Source: Acinetobacter sp. XS-4 (lineage in GTDB: Bacteria > Pseudomonadota > Gammaproteobacteria > Pseudomonadales > Moraxellaceae). From it: a stretch of DNA of 64,000 bases. A program made the position numbers and the translations under genes. The DNA lies in NCBI RefSeq assembly GCF_023920705.1, contig NZ_CP094657.1:2666001-2730000 (forward strand), read 5' to 3'. The notes below the pieces were generated by a model. The model was not told the origin of the DNA. It ran no database searches and was given only the letters and a program-made list of their open reading frames with translations. Shown here piece after piece: positions 34,569 to 42,135 of the stretch (position 1 is its first letter; each line of letters starts with the position of its first letter).

Positions 34569-35027
34569 TTATGAAGGATTTTTATTGGTTTTATTAAAAT
34601 CTTCAGATTTAAAATAATTAATAATCATGTCAGCATGCTCTTCTTTTGCAGGAGCAACACTTACTGGAAATGCATCTTTCGACATCTTAAAACCAGGTGG
34701 TAAAAAGTGCGAAATTGGCGGTAATTTAGGCTTTCCCCCTTCTGTGATTCGCTCGATAAAACCAGCTAACCAAAGAAGATATTCACCTTCATTTGCGAAC
34801 TTCGGCATAACACTCAGATCAATTTGAACTTTGCATTCACTTAACGGCTTCGTTAAGTTTTCTTCAAAGTCGATATAGTTGAACTTGAGTTTAAACTCCG
34901 TTCCTTTAATAGCTTTTCGAATCTGACTAATTAAACAGTTAAGATTCTGAGTAATGTCATCAGTGAATAAGCTATCTTTTTTAATATTTTTATAAACCTT
35001 TTCGGCTACAGCTAGATACTTTGGCAT
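34569..35027 (-). CDS. Hypothetical protein, paralogue of 33916-34260
   Basis: A 152-residue protein sharing with its neighbour the core FKLKFNYIDFEENL, VQIDLSVMPKF and LWLAGFIERI, plus a private proline-rich C-terminal extension (about residues 97-125). GGAGAGAGAGG precedes the ATG. No recognised domain. A strong terminator follows, so it is expressed independently of its paralogue. Confidence 0.68.
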   Translation of the reverse strand: MPKYLAVAEKVYKNIKKDSLFTDDITQNLNCLISQIRKAIKGTEFKLKFNYIDFEENLTKPLSECKVQIDLSVMPKFANEGEYLLWLAGFIERITEGGKPKLPPISHFLPPGFKMSKDAFPVSVAPAKEEHADMIINYFKSEDFNKTNKNPS

Positions 35028-35279
35028 TGACCTCTCTCTCCGTCCTATTGTTATAAAGTGCTGATCTATGAATCTTTTATGACTTTGATTATGCTTAAAG
35101 AATTGTAATTATAAGTAACTATATGAGAGTTGCTTGTAATAAATTAGAGTTTTATGTAAATCTCACCAAAAAAACCCCGAAAAAAATTATGGTTTTGATA
35201 ACTCATCCACAAAATGAACACTTGAATAGAGATAATTGGAAATATTTACTTTCATATTATTTTTTACCATTTGGTAAAA

Positions 35280-35474
35280 TCAATATGTTTTCATTTGTTT
35301 GTCCCGTCGAACCAAACCTAAAACAGCTCGACGTACTCGTATTTCTTCTTCAGAAAAAGGTAACTGTCCGATGAGTTCATGAATTGAAAGAAAGTTATTT
35401 TCTATCAAGAAGCAATCTTGCTCGGTGGTCCAAGTGGAAGTTGTTGGCTCAGTGTGTTTTAGATAGCGTTTCAT
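35280..35474 (-). CDS. Small hypothetical protein, 64 aa
   Basis: Residues TWTTEQDCFLIENNFLSIHE and EEIRVRRAVLGLVRRDKQMK suggest a compact helical, SANT/Myb-like or other DNA-binding fold. AGGA before the ATG at 35474 favours this start over an upstream TTG. No family is assigned. An opposing-strand frame at 35123-35374 overlaps it and looks spurious. Confidence 0.55.
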   Translation of the reverse strand: MKRYLKHTEPTTSTWTTEQDCFLIENNFLSIHELIGQLPFSEEEIRVRRAVLGLVRRDKQMKTY

Positions 35475-35647
35475 ATTTCCTAACAGTTTTTGCAAAGACA
35501 AGAAGCCCGCCTTTAGAGCAAGCTTATATTTCAGATTTTGAATTGATCATGATTATAGCAGTCTGTAGACTATATATTCAGTTGCTCTTGTGCTTCCCCT
35601 CATAGCGCCTTACAAGCAGGTTTTAGAGAGTACAAACGTATAGAATT

Positions 35648-35716
35648 TTATTTAGTAAATTTAGTTAAAAGTGCAAGAACCAGGAAGACTGCTAAAATAA
35701 TAAAAACAATAAGCAT
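35648..35716 (-). CDS. Candidate 22-aa hydrophobic peptide
   Basis: MLIVFIILAVFLVLALLTKFTK is here given only by its pattern: one uninterrupted hydrophobic helix ending in two lysines, in a 320-bp gap that otherwise holds nothing. This topology is typical of membrane micropeptides. The ribosome-binding site is weak and the length is close to chance. Confidence 0.3.
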   Translation of the reverse strand: MLIVFIILAVFLVLALLTKFTK

Positions 35717-35761
35717 AATTAAATTCTAATAAAAGTATTGAGGAAATTATAAAAGATGAAA

Positions 35762-35789
35762 CCAAAAAAGCCCACAGTTTGTGGGCTTT
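35762..35789 (-). terminator. Terminator after the 105-aa gene
   Basis: AAAGCCCACA (35767-35776) pairs with TGTGGGCTTT (35780-35789), and the minus-strand product runs into six T. It is 8 bp past the stop at 35797. Confidence 0.88.
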
Positions 35790-35796
35790 CGAGTAG

Positions 35797-36114
35797 TTAT
35801 TTTGCGGCATTTACCCCAACAATAAACTGGCTACAATTAGAGCCTTCAGATGCATTACCTAATTGCTTTTCAGAAAATTTAAATTTAGATGCAACTGACT
35901 CATAATCTTTTTTAAGGCTTTGGCCTGTTAGCTCACCAAGCTCTTTTACCTGTTCTGGTTTCAAGATGCCATGTTCAACTGCTTGATTTACCATGACACA
36001 TGCTGTGGTCATTGCGTCATAACGTGCAGCAGTTTTAGAGTAACCTAGAGCGCCTATTACTCCACCAACAATTAAGCCAATAATTACCGCTAAAGTTACG
36101 TGCATTTTATTCAT
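35797..36114 (-). CDS. Small membrane-anchored hypothetical protein
   Basis: A 105-residue protein with an N-terminal glycine-rich transmembrane helix (residues about 7-25, TLAVIIGLIVGGVIGALGY), then a mostly helical periplasmic part with two cysteines. Could be an anchored periplasmic protein. No family recognised. Own terminator. Confidence 0.65.
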   Translation of the reverse strand: MNKMHVTLAVIIGLIVGGVIGALGYSKTAARYDAMTTACVMVNQAVEHGILKPEQVKELGELTGQSLKKDYESVASKFKFSEKQLGNASEGSNCSQFIVGVNAAK

Positions 36115-36255
36115 TTTTTAAATACCTAAAAATCTAACTAAAAGAGGAACACTTTAAGATGTTGTGTTCAAGCCCAATCAAGATAGCGGTATTTACATGA
36201 TATAAAAAGTTAGATTCTGTCACATTTATTGATAGGTTTAGATGCATATAAACCA

Positions 36256-36969
36256 TTAAGGTAAAAATGGCTTTGTTAGAAATACAAATCCGACAGAGAA
36301 AAAAGCATTATCGTGATGAGACATTTGATTGCCATAGCTTGCATCTAATTGCACAAGGTCCTTATAGATCATGTATTTGAAACCTGCTTGATAAAAGGCG
36401 CTATTTCGGTCATTACCATATACTTCGGTTGTGAGTGTTAATGGGGCAGCAAGTTGTGCTTCGGTTCCAATACCCCATGTGGTCTGGTTTCTATGCGTAG
36501 TATTTTCACGTAGCCAGCCAATATTGGTATGGATTAAAAATTTATCATCCAACGTAGAAACACTTAATGGAACATTAACCGTCCAATCTTTCTTTGAAGA
36601 ATCATTAATATTCATTTGAGTACCAAAAGAAAAGCCGATTCCCCACCCATTAGTCTCTAAGGGTTTTAATAAGGTTTTACCTTGAAAAGTTGCATAGCTG
36701 ACGTGCTCGGTATCATCGTTTACTCTTCCCATCCCTACCGCAAATTCAAAATTTCCACCAAAATTACAGGCTGGCATTGCCCAATATTCTTTGCTGTCAG
36801 GATTATGCTGCATCCATGTTTCTAGTTGACAGGTTTTTGGAGAAACAAGAGCCGCATCGTCAACAACCATTGGTCGTCCACTATGGCTAGCGTTAGATAA
36901 TGCGAATAAACAGAAACCAGAAATAAGTGAGCGTTTCTTTAAAGTAAATAACACTGGCATCACTCCCAT
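36256..36969 (-). CDS. Outer-membrane beta-barrel-like protein of unknown function
   Basis: A 237-residue protein, or about 234 if an internal start is used. It has a signal peptide ending near SNASHSG and then repeated amphipathic strands (FEFAVGMGRV, GWGIGFSFGTQMNI, NVPLSVSTL, WGIGTEAQLAAPLTLTTEVY), ending in SVGFVFLTKPF. This is the look of an 8- to 10-strand barrel, but no family is recognised. The start is ambiguous: ATG 36969, ATG 36960 or a GTG slightly further in with GGAG at eight bases. Confidence 0.6.
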   Translation of the reverse strand: MGVMPVLFTLKKRSLISGFCLFALSNASHSGRPMVVDDAALVSPKTCQLETWMQHNPDSKEYWAMPACNFGGNFEFAVGMGRVNDDTEHVSYATFQGKTLLKPLETNGWGIGFSFGTQMNINDSSKKDWTVNVPLSVSTLDDKFLIHTNIGWLRENTTHRNQTTWGIGTEAQLAAPLTLTTEVYGNDRNSAFYQAGFKYMIYKDLVQLDASYGNQMSHHDNAFFSVGFVFLTKPFLP

Positions 36970-37042
36970 AAGTTATGGAGCACATGCAAGTACTGCAACC
37001 CGTCATAATTAAATCATGGGCTAATAATAGAAATGAAAAGAT

Positions 37043-37081
37043 GAAAATAAAAAACCTCTTCTTGCATCCACAAAAAGAGGT
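37043..37081 (-). terminator. Terminator distal to the serine hydrolase gene
   Basis: ACCTCTT (37054-37060) pairs with AAGAGGT (37075-37081) and the minus-strand product continues TTTTTTATTTTC. It is about 165 bp past the hydrolase stop at 37245, and the intervening stretch shows no gene. Confidence 0.75.
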
Positions 37082-37244
37082 CTGTCAGGACTTCAGTGGA
37101 TACTTAGACTATTACCGATCGACTACTGTCACTCGAGCAAGTACTCACATTGAAGCTCCTAAAAATTTGTTGGGCGGATTCTAAAATTACCTTTGTTAAA
37201 TATCAAGTTAAAATTTAATGACAATCTAAGCTATAGAAAATCAC

Positions 37245-38540
37245 TTATTTTTGCTGGGTAAGATGCTGAGTTACCGCATTAAAAAATAAGCTTTTTTCAT
37301 TATCAAGCTGAGCTGAAGGCATTGCAGTTTCCCATGTACTCCATTGCATCATCACAATCTTATCTTTAGGGTTAATGGCTAGCATTTGTCCAAAGATGCC
37401 CAGCCCCCAGAAAGTTGCATCAGAATTTTGAGTCGTTAATGGTGAACCTTTTTTGGCATGTGAATTCCACCATTGAAAACCATATATCCCGTTTGGATAA
37501 TTTTCAGATACCGAACCTTTCGCTTGATTCCATTCAGTTGCTTGTGTAGTCCAACCTTCGGGTAGCATTTTGTCTCCATTAGAAACGCGCCCATCATTCA
37601 ATATAAATTGTCCGAAACGTGCGTAATCACGTAAAGTTGCATTAAACCCATGGCCACCCATGTCAACTTGATTGCGGGTATAAGACTGCCAAACACCTTC
37701 TCTCTCCATACCGACCCGTTTCCAGACATTGTCTTCGAGATATTTAGCAATATTTTCATGTGTTGCGGCTTCTAAGACTTTACCCACCAGATATGCACCA
37801 CCTGTGCTATATGACCATACCGTTCCTGGTTCATATTTAGATTTCAAATTTTTCACATTTTTATAGACACAAGCATCTGGATCCTTAGCAGCCTCACAAT
37901 AGGTCATTTTTGCAAAATCTGAATTTGGATCTTTATAGTTTTCATTCCACTCAACACCTGAGGTGTGTTGTAACAGTTGTTTTAATGATACTTTTTCCCA
38001 AGCAGTTTCTTTCAAATCAGGTAAATATTGAATGATGGGATCATCTACCGATTTGATTTTACCTTGTTGAATAGCAACTCCAATCAGTGTTGCCACAATA
38101 GATTTTGCAACTGAACGTGAAGTCCATAAAGTTGTTTCATTATTGCCTTGTCCGTAGTATTCGTAAGCAACTTTGCCATCTTTTAATATAATTAGACCTG
38201 CCACACTTTGGTTTTTTAAGTAATCATTTAAATTATAGTTTTTCCCATCTACCGAGTAATGGATATCCTTATTTTTTATGCTGTTCTTTAATTTTGGTAG
38301 CGCAAGTATGTTCTTCTTATCAGGGTGAAAAACACTGCCATCATAACTGCGGAAGGTATTTCGAAAGCCAACGACCCTTTGTTGTTGTGTCCATGTCAAC
38401 ATATCATGTGGATCAGGTAATTTTTTATCTACTGTAGTTGGACAGTCTTTTAGTTCTAACTGCTGACAGCTATATTCAGCACAAGCGACACTACTGACGA
38501 ATAGACCTGTGAACAATAGGCTCATTTTTGTAATCTTCAT
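37245..38540 (-). CDS. Exported serine hydrolase (beta-lactamase/6-aminohexanoate-dimer hydrolase family)
   Basis: A 431-residue class C beta-lactamase-fold protein with a signal peptide (about 21 residues ending VACA). The SxxK catalytic motif is in SRSVAKSIVATLIG (near residue 143), and the YxN-like position is YSTGG. It lies 12 bp after the porin gene in the same direction, so the pair may take up and cleave an amide or ester compound. Beta-lactam resistance activity is not implied. Confidence 0.82.
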   Translation of the reverse strand: MKITKMSLLFTGLFVSSVACAEYSCQQLELKDCPTTVDKKLPDPHDMLTWTQQQRVVGFRNTFRSYDGSVFHPDKKNILALPKLKNSIKNKDIHYSVDGKNYNLNDYLKNQSVAGLIILKDGKVAYEYYGQGNNETTLWTSRSVAKSIVATLIGVAIQQGKIKSVDDPIIQYLPDLKETAWEKVSLKQLLQHTSGVEWNENYKDPNSDFAKMTYCEAAKDPDACVYKNVKNLKSKYEPGTVWSYSTGGAYLVGKVLEAATHENIAKYLEDNVWKRVGMEREGVWQSYTRNQVDMGGHGFNATLRDYARFGQFILNDGRVSNGDKMLPEGWTTQATEWNQAKGSVSENYPNGIYGFQWWNSHAKKGSPLTTQNSDATFWGLGIFGQMLAINPKDKIVMMQWSTWETAMPSAQLDNEKSLFFNAVTQHLTQQK

Positions 38541-38552
38541 CTCTTTTTTCCC

Positions 38553-39719
38553 TTAGTAGAGCTTAATTTGAGTGACTAAACCCACAATCACATTATTGTT
38601 GAAGGTTTTTCCTGTAGAGCGGTAGTAGTTATCTGGGTTCCAGATATATTGTACGAATGGGCTTAGGGTTAGGCGTTTGTAATTAATATCGGTATCTAAA
38701 GAAAGAAAAGAGGTTGTTTTATTATTATTACCATTAATTTTCTCTGTCATTAAAACATAATCATCATTGAGCTGAGACTGACCAAACTTCACACCTAAAT
38801 GATTTTTCCCTTGATTAATCTTATAGCTTAACCCAAGTTCCCAATAATTTTTATAAGGTTGGTTTTTCTCATCAATATATGAGTAAGCACCAAATACAGT
38901 TGGGATATTCTGATTATTAAAATCATGATTAAATCTAAAGTTTAAACCATCTGTACCATTATATTTTTCTTGAGTATATGCATTACGATATTCAGAATTA
39001 TTATAAAAATATAACAACTCTGCTTTACTATTTTTATCTTTATATCCGACACCATACACTTGGGTGAAACCTAGTTGATGATGAAAGGAAAAATCTAATC
39101 CTTTTTTCTTATAGACATAATCATCTGTGTTTACCTCAAAAACTCCCGCATGCATATAGATATTGTTTGATAAATTATATTTGGCGTAACCACCCCAATA
39201 AGCATAGTTGGTAGGCAATGAACCCATTGCTCCTTTAATCGGGTCAGTACACAACAGAATATTTTGACAATTGTTATAGAGGAAATACCGTCTTAGGTTA
39301 GTACGCCCAACGGAAGTATAGAGTTTCTTATCATTCCAGTACTTATCCCAAGTCAGCAAACTGAGTTGAGATGAAGCCAAATCATTGGCAGCAATTGCAC
39401 CACCGATATAACTTCCAACTCCTCCAAACCAATTGTTTGAGGTATTTAGTTGTGCATCATCATTTAACCCATTAAATACATATTGTGCTTTTAAAATACC
39501 TAAATCATAATTTTCGTTCGCCAATTTAATTTCAGTATTTAAAAACAAGCCTGCTGAATTAGTAAAATTATCATCTACAGCACTTTCTTGGCTATACATC
39601 GCTAAATCAATAAAATTAGCTGTGAACTTAAAATTATCTTTTAGGCTAACTTCTGCATTTGCACTTATGCTATATAAAAGCACGAGTGTACCTATACATC
39701 CTTGTTTAGATATATACAT
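38553..39719 (-). CDS. Outer-membrane porin (OprB/OprD-like barrel)
   Basis: A 388-residue protein with a signal peptide ending SANA and many amphipathic strands (FKFTANFIDLAMYSQE, VYGVGYKDKNSKAELLYFYN, LGLSYKINQGKNHLGVKFGQ), finishing in an aromatic-containing last strand (VGLVTQIKLY). First gene of a two-gene unit with the serine hydrolase. AAAGGA ribosome-binding site. Substrate unknown. Confidence 0.75.
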   Translation of the reverse strand: MYISKQGCIGTLVLLYSISANAEVSLKDNFKFTANFIDLAMYSQESAVDDNFTNSAGLFLNTEIKLANENYDLGILKAQYVFNGLNDDAQLNTSNNWFGGVGSYIGGAIAANDLASSQLSLLTWDKYWNDKKLYTSVGRTNLRRYFLYNNCQNILLCTDPIKGAMGSLPTNYAYWGGYAKYNLSNNIYMHAGVFEVNTDDYVYKKKGLDFSFHHQLGFTQVYGVGYKDKNSKAELLYFYNNSEYRNAYTQEKYNGTDGLNFRFNHDFNNQNIPTVFGAYSYIDEKNQPYKNYWELGLSYKINQGKNHLGVKFGQSQLNDDYVLMTEKINGNNNKTTSFLSLDTDINYKRLTLSPFVQYIWNPDNYYRSTGKTFNNNVIVGLVTQIKLY

Positions 39720-40035
39720 AGAATCCTTTCCTTTAAATATAATTAATCACTTTCCAAGTTTTATATTTTTATAATTAAAAACTTGGCTTAATGATTATTT
39801 CTAGCTCAATATAATATTTATTAACTCTAATAGCTTTTGAATCTCCTCCACCACAAATTAATAAATTATATTTAATAAATATCGATAACTTTAGGCCTAT
39901 TCATTTATTCCGCCCATATTTGATAAATCTGATTTCAACATATTTAAATTGGTCTGACTTGTACACTAATGACATGAATCTTGTCTAAAAATGACATATA
40001 ACCCTTAAATACTTAGGCTATTAAATAATCAAAAA
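39720..40035. other. Porin promoter region with AATGACAT direct repeats
   Basis: A 316-bp AT-rich gap between TetR copy B and the porin gene. It holds AATGACAT twice (39968-39975 and 39990-39997), 22 bp apart, i.e. two helical turns, at about 250-280 bp upstream of the porin start. It could be an operator for the adjacent TetR. No gene seen. Confidence 0.4.
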
Positions 40036-40590
40036 TTACCCAAACCCCAGCAAAAAATACTCAAGCAACCGCTTTCTTTCATCTGGTTTATTGGGGTCTA
40101 AAAGCTGAACCATTGCTCCATCAATCACAAACAAAAACATGTGTGCATCTTGTTTTGAAGCATTTTCATTCGTTGTTAAAAGCAGTTTATAGATTTCATT
40201 AATAAACCAATTTCGGTAGTCAACGACCACCTGATAGGCCTTTGGATGTGTTTTCGCAATTTCAAAAATAGCTTTAAAAGGCAAATGATAAAGCCTGTCT
40301 AAATCGGCATGTAAAAAGTAAAGCTTGCGCAGTTTTTCAACTAGGGTTAATTCTTTTTGAATATGAATGATTGAAATCACTTCTTGTTTAAGACCATCTG
40401 TTTGAAAGGTTAAGCTCATTTGAATTAGCCTTTCTTTTGAGTGAAAGTAGTTATAAAAAGTCGCTTTTGGGATTTTCGCCGACTCAACAATTCGGTCTAC
40501 CCCGACATTGTGAAAGCCGTATTTATTAAAAAGATAGCGGGAAGTGTGCAGTACGCTTAAAGCACGAAATGGGAGATCTATATGTGGCAT
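40036..40590 (-). CDS. TetR/AcrR-type transcriptional regulator (copy B)
   Basis: A 184-residue TetR regulator aligning ungapped with copy A (20864-21418): VGVDRIVESAKIPKATFYNYFHSKERLI, FLHADLDRLYHLPFKAIFEI, AHMFLFVIDGAMVQLL. A 37-residue N-terminal extension is open (to 40701) but copy A has a stop there, so the ATG at 40590, which gives the same 184 residues, is chosen. Its 5' leader (40591-41059) duplicates that of copy A in structure, promoter and leader peptide. The family resembles the A. baumannii TetR-type regulators implicated in opacity switching; that link is inference. Confidence 0.9.
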   Translation of the reverse strand: MPHIDLPFRALSVLHTSRYLFNKYGFHNVGVDRIVESAKIPKATFYNYFHSKERLIQMSLTFQTDGLKQEVISIIHIQKELTLVEKLRKLYFLHADLDRLYHLPFKAIFEIAKTHPKAYQVVVDYRNWFINEIYKLLLTTNENASKQDAHMFLFVIDGAMVQLLDPNKPDERKRLLEYFLLGFG

Positions 40591-40787
40591 AGTTTTACCG
40601 TTATAAAAAATTATTGTTGTATATAAATAAGATATAAAAACCGCTGCCGCTTTTTGGGAGAAAAAAGGCATAGCAAAGCCTATAAAGACTGTGCTTGGCA
40701 CATCTCAAGTTTTATTGTTGATTAAGTTTTTAGGCGCAGTGGATTAAAGTCTGAAAAGCCGAATAGCTATCAAACTGCTCTAAAAGT

Positions 40788-40844
40788 TTATGTTGTGTCG
40801 TTATAGCTTTTGGCAAAGGCTGCCAAGAAATAATGAATGTGCAA
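40788..40844 (-). CDS. Short leader ORF (18 aa, TTG start) in the TetR-B leader
   Basis: AAAAAGGAG followed after six bases by TTG at 40844; the peptide reads as Met/Leu-HIHYFLAAFAKSYNDTT. Copy A has ATG in the same position and a similar FLVFAKRS block. The Shine-Dalgarno (40851-40854 region) is paired in the hairpin 40849-40854/40864-40869. Weak start codon plus sequestered site suggests low, regulated translation. Confidence 0.35.
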   Translation of the reverse strand: MHIHYFLAAFAKSYNDTT

Positions 40845-40848
40845 AGCC

Positions 40849-41059
40849 AACTCCTTTTTATTGGGAGTTCTGCCAAAACATTAAAATTATGGTGGCAGAA
40901 CGAAAGGGGTTCGCAGACTGGTCAAACGAGGCCAGCACACCCGAAGGTGTCCCCCTCCGTTCCGCCATAGAGGGGGCACGAGGGCTCAACACTAAAAGTA
41001 TGAAACTTTTAATGCTCGTTTGATTCGGTCTGCGACAACCGACTGGCAATGTGGCCAGC
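40849..41059 (-). ncRNA. Structured C4/Icd-like leader RNA, copy B
   Basis: Minus-strand RNA predicted to start near 41059. Helices: 5' hairpin 41043-41047/41054-41058; long-range helix 40911-40918/41028-41035 and 40922-40930/41015-41023; G/C hairpin 40951-40957/40970-40976; ACACC-UUCG-GGUGU hairpin 40937-40950; helix 40867-40875/40893-40901; Shine-Dalgarno hairpin 40849-40854/40864-40869. The C(UUCG)G loop exists only in this strand, supporting the sense. Loop bases 40959-40966 (GGCGGAAC) are complementary to 40894-40901 (GTTCTGCC). All helices recur in copy A with changed but matching bases. Predicted role: antisense-like or attenuating leader controlling TetR copy B. Confidence 0.77.
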
Positions 41060-41065
41060 AGGCAA

Positions 41066-41094
41066 AGGATAGTGCCCAACCTTTTTACAGTCAA
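41066..41094 (-). promoter_or_regulatory. Sigma-70 promoter of the TetR-B leader
   Basis: TTGACT (41094-41089, minus strand), 17-base spacer, TATCCT (41071-41066). Same boxes and spacing as in copy A. The first hairpin begins one base after the predicted start. Confidence 0.82.
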
Positions 41095-41286
41095 GCACGC
41101 AAAATGACATTTGTTTTAAATTAGATCATTAAAAAAGCAAGGCTAAATAATGAGGAAGTTATTGTTAAATTGGGGTTTACAAAATGTCTATCAATCAAAG
41201 CTCTATCGATGTCTTAAAAGAGAAAACTTGCAAAAAATCATCTATGATAATATTTTAGAGTAATTACTCTAAAATGAGATCTAATA

Positions 41287-42045
41287 ATGAAAACTAAAAG
41301 AATTGGTTCGTATCACTGGATGCAAGCTACCAATGGTCAGCTCAGCTTCAAAGAGAAAATTAAGTTAATTCAAAAAATTATGCTGCCAAGTGTTATGGCT
41401 TCTATAAAAATAAATTACTTTCGATTCAAAACTTCTCATGATTTTGATATCGATCAGATCGTAATACCAGATACTCAAATGGTTAAAGTCGCGCTTGATG
41501 AGCTCGAAGCTAAAGCAAATATATCTATCTACAATCATTCATGGCGAACCTATTTCTGGGGTGCTGCCCTAGGCAATATACAAAAACAGCAATTTGACCA
41601 TGAATCACTTTTAATAGCCTCACTTTTTCATGATATTGGCTTAACTGAGCAACATATTCATAGTAAAGGTTGTAATTGTTTTACCTATGAGAGCGCCAAA
41701 CAATTTGAGCTAAAGGCTAAAGAACATAGCTTTGATGAAAAGAAAAGTGAAGTTATTAGAGATGCTATCTGCTTACATATGAACGGCTATATAGATCATT
41801 CTGATCCAGCTGAAATTACGCTATTACAGCAAGGCGCATCCTGTGATGTGATTAGTGATGGTCTATATAAACTCCCCCTATCATTTAGAAATGAAATTTT
41901 AGAAAAATACCCTAGAAAACAATTTAATAAAGAATTTATTGAGCTTATTGATTTAGAGAGAAAAAGTGTCCCAAATTCACGAACTGCTTTATTATCTGAA
42001 CTTGGTTTACCGCTTATGATTAAATCAAATTTTTTTAAAGAGTAG
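41287..42045 (+). CDS. HD-domain phosphohydrolase-like protein
   Basis: A 252-residue protein with HD-superfamily metal ligands: NHSWRTYFWGAALG supplies the first His, LIASLFHDIGLTE the HD pair, and further His in AICLHMNGYIDH. The NHSxR start resembles cyanamide hydratase-type HD proteins. Single gene divergent from the TetR-B leader. Substrate unknown. Confidence 0.75.
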   Translation: MKTKRIGSYHWMQATNGQLSFKEKIKLIQKIMLPSVMASIKINYFRFKTSHDFDIDQIVIPDTQMVKVALDELEAKANISIYNHSWRTYFWGAALGNIQKQQFDHESLLIASLFHDIGLTEQHIHSKGCNCFTYESAKQFELKAKEHSFDEKKSEVIRDAICLHMNGYIDHSDPAEITLLQQGASCDVISDGLYKLPLSFRNEILEKYPRKQFNKEFIELIDLERKSVPNSRTALLSELGLPLMIKSNFFKE

Positions 42046-42067
42046 AAATATTAATATTTATAAAGTA

Positions 42068-42103
42068 CTTACACCAAATATTGAAACATCCCAAGTTGGA
42101 ATT
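42068..42103 (+). pseudogene. Decayed fragment of a Nudix hydrolase gene
   Basis: This 36-base stretch matches 30 of 36 bases of 43907-43942 inside the intact Nudix gene downstream. It reads LTPNIETSQVGI against LTPSIETPEVGF there. It has no start and is cut off at the following terminator. A remnant of a second Nudix copy is the simplest reading. Confidence 0.55.
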
Positions 42104-42128
42104 AAAAAATCCCTCATACGAGGGATTT
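42104..42128. terminator. Bidirectional terminator between HD and metallo-hydrolase genes
   Basis: AAATCCCTC (42107-42115) pairs with GAGGGATTT (42120-42128) with a four-base loop. The minus-strand product runs into TTTTTTAA and serves the metallo-hydrolase gene; the plus side has a weaker CCTTT run. Confidence 0.82.
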
Positions 42129-42135
42129 CCTTTAA

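Noticed and set aside
35123..35374. 83-codon plus-strand frame
   Set aside because: Overlaps the more protein-like 64-aa minus-strand gene and lacks a convincing ribosome-binding site.
36975..37184. 69-codon plus-strand frame
   Set aside because: Spans the terminator of the serine hydrolase transcript on the opposite strand; no family features.
40858..41094. 78-codon minus-strand frame over the copy B leader, vaguely Icd/Ash-like (DQSANPFRSAT)
   Set aside because: Begins with a TTG inside the -35 element. An internal ATG in the hairpin loop has no ribosome-binding site. Kept as a hint of kinship with phage Icd leaders, not as a gene.
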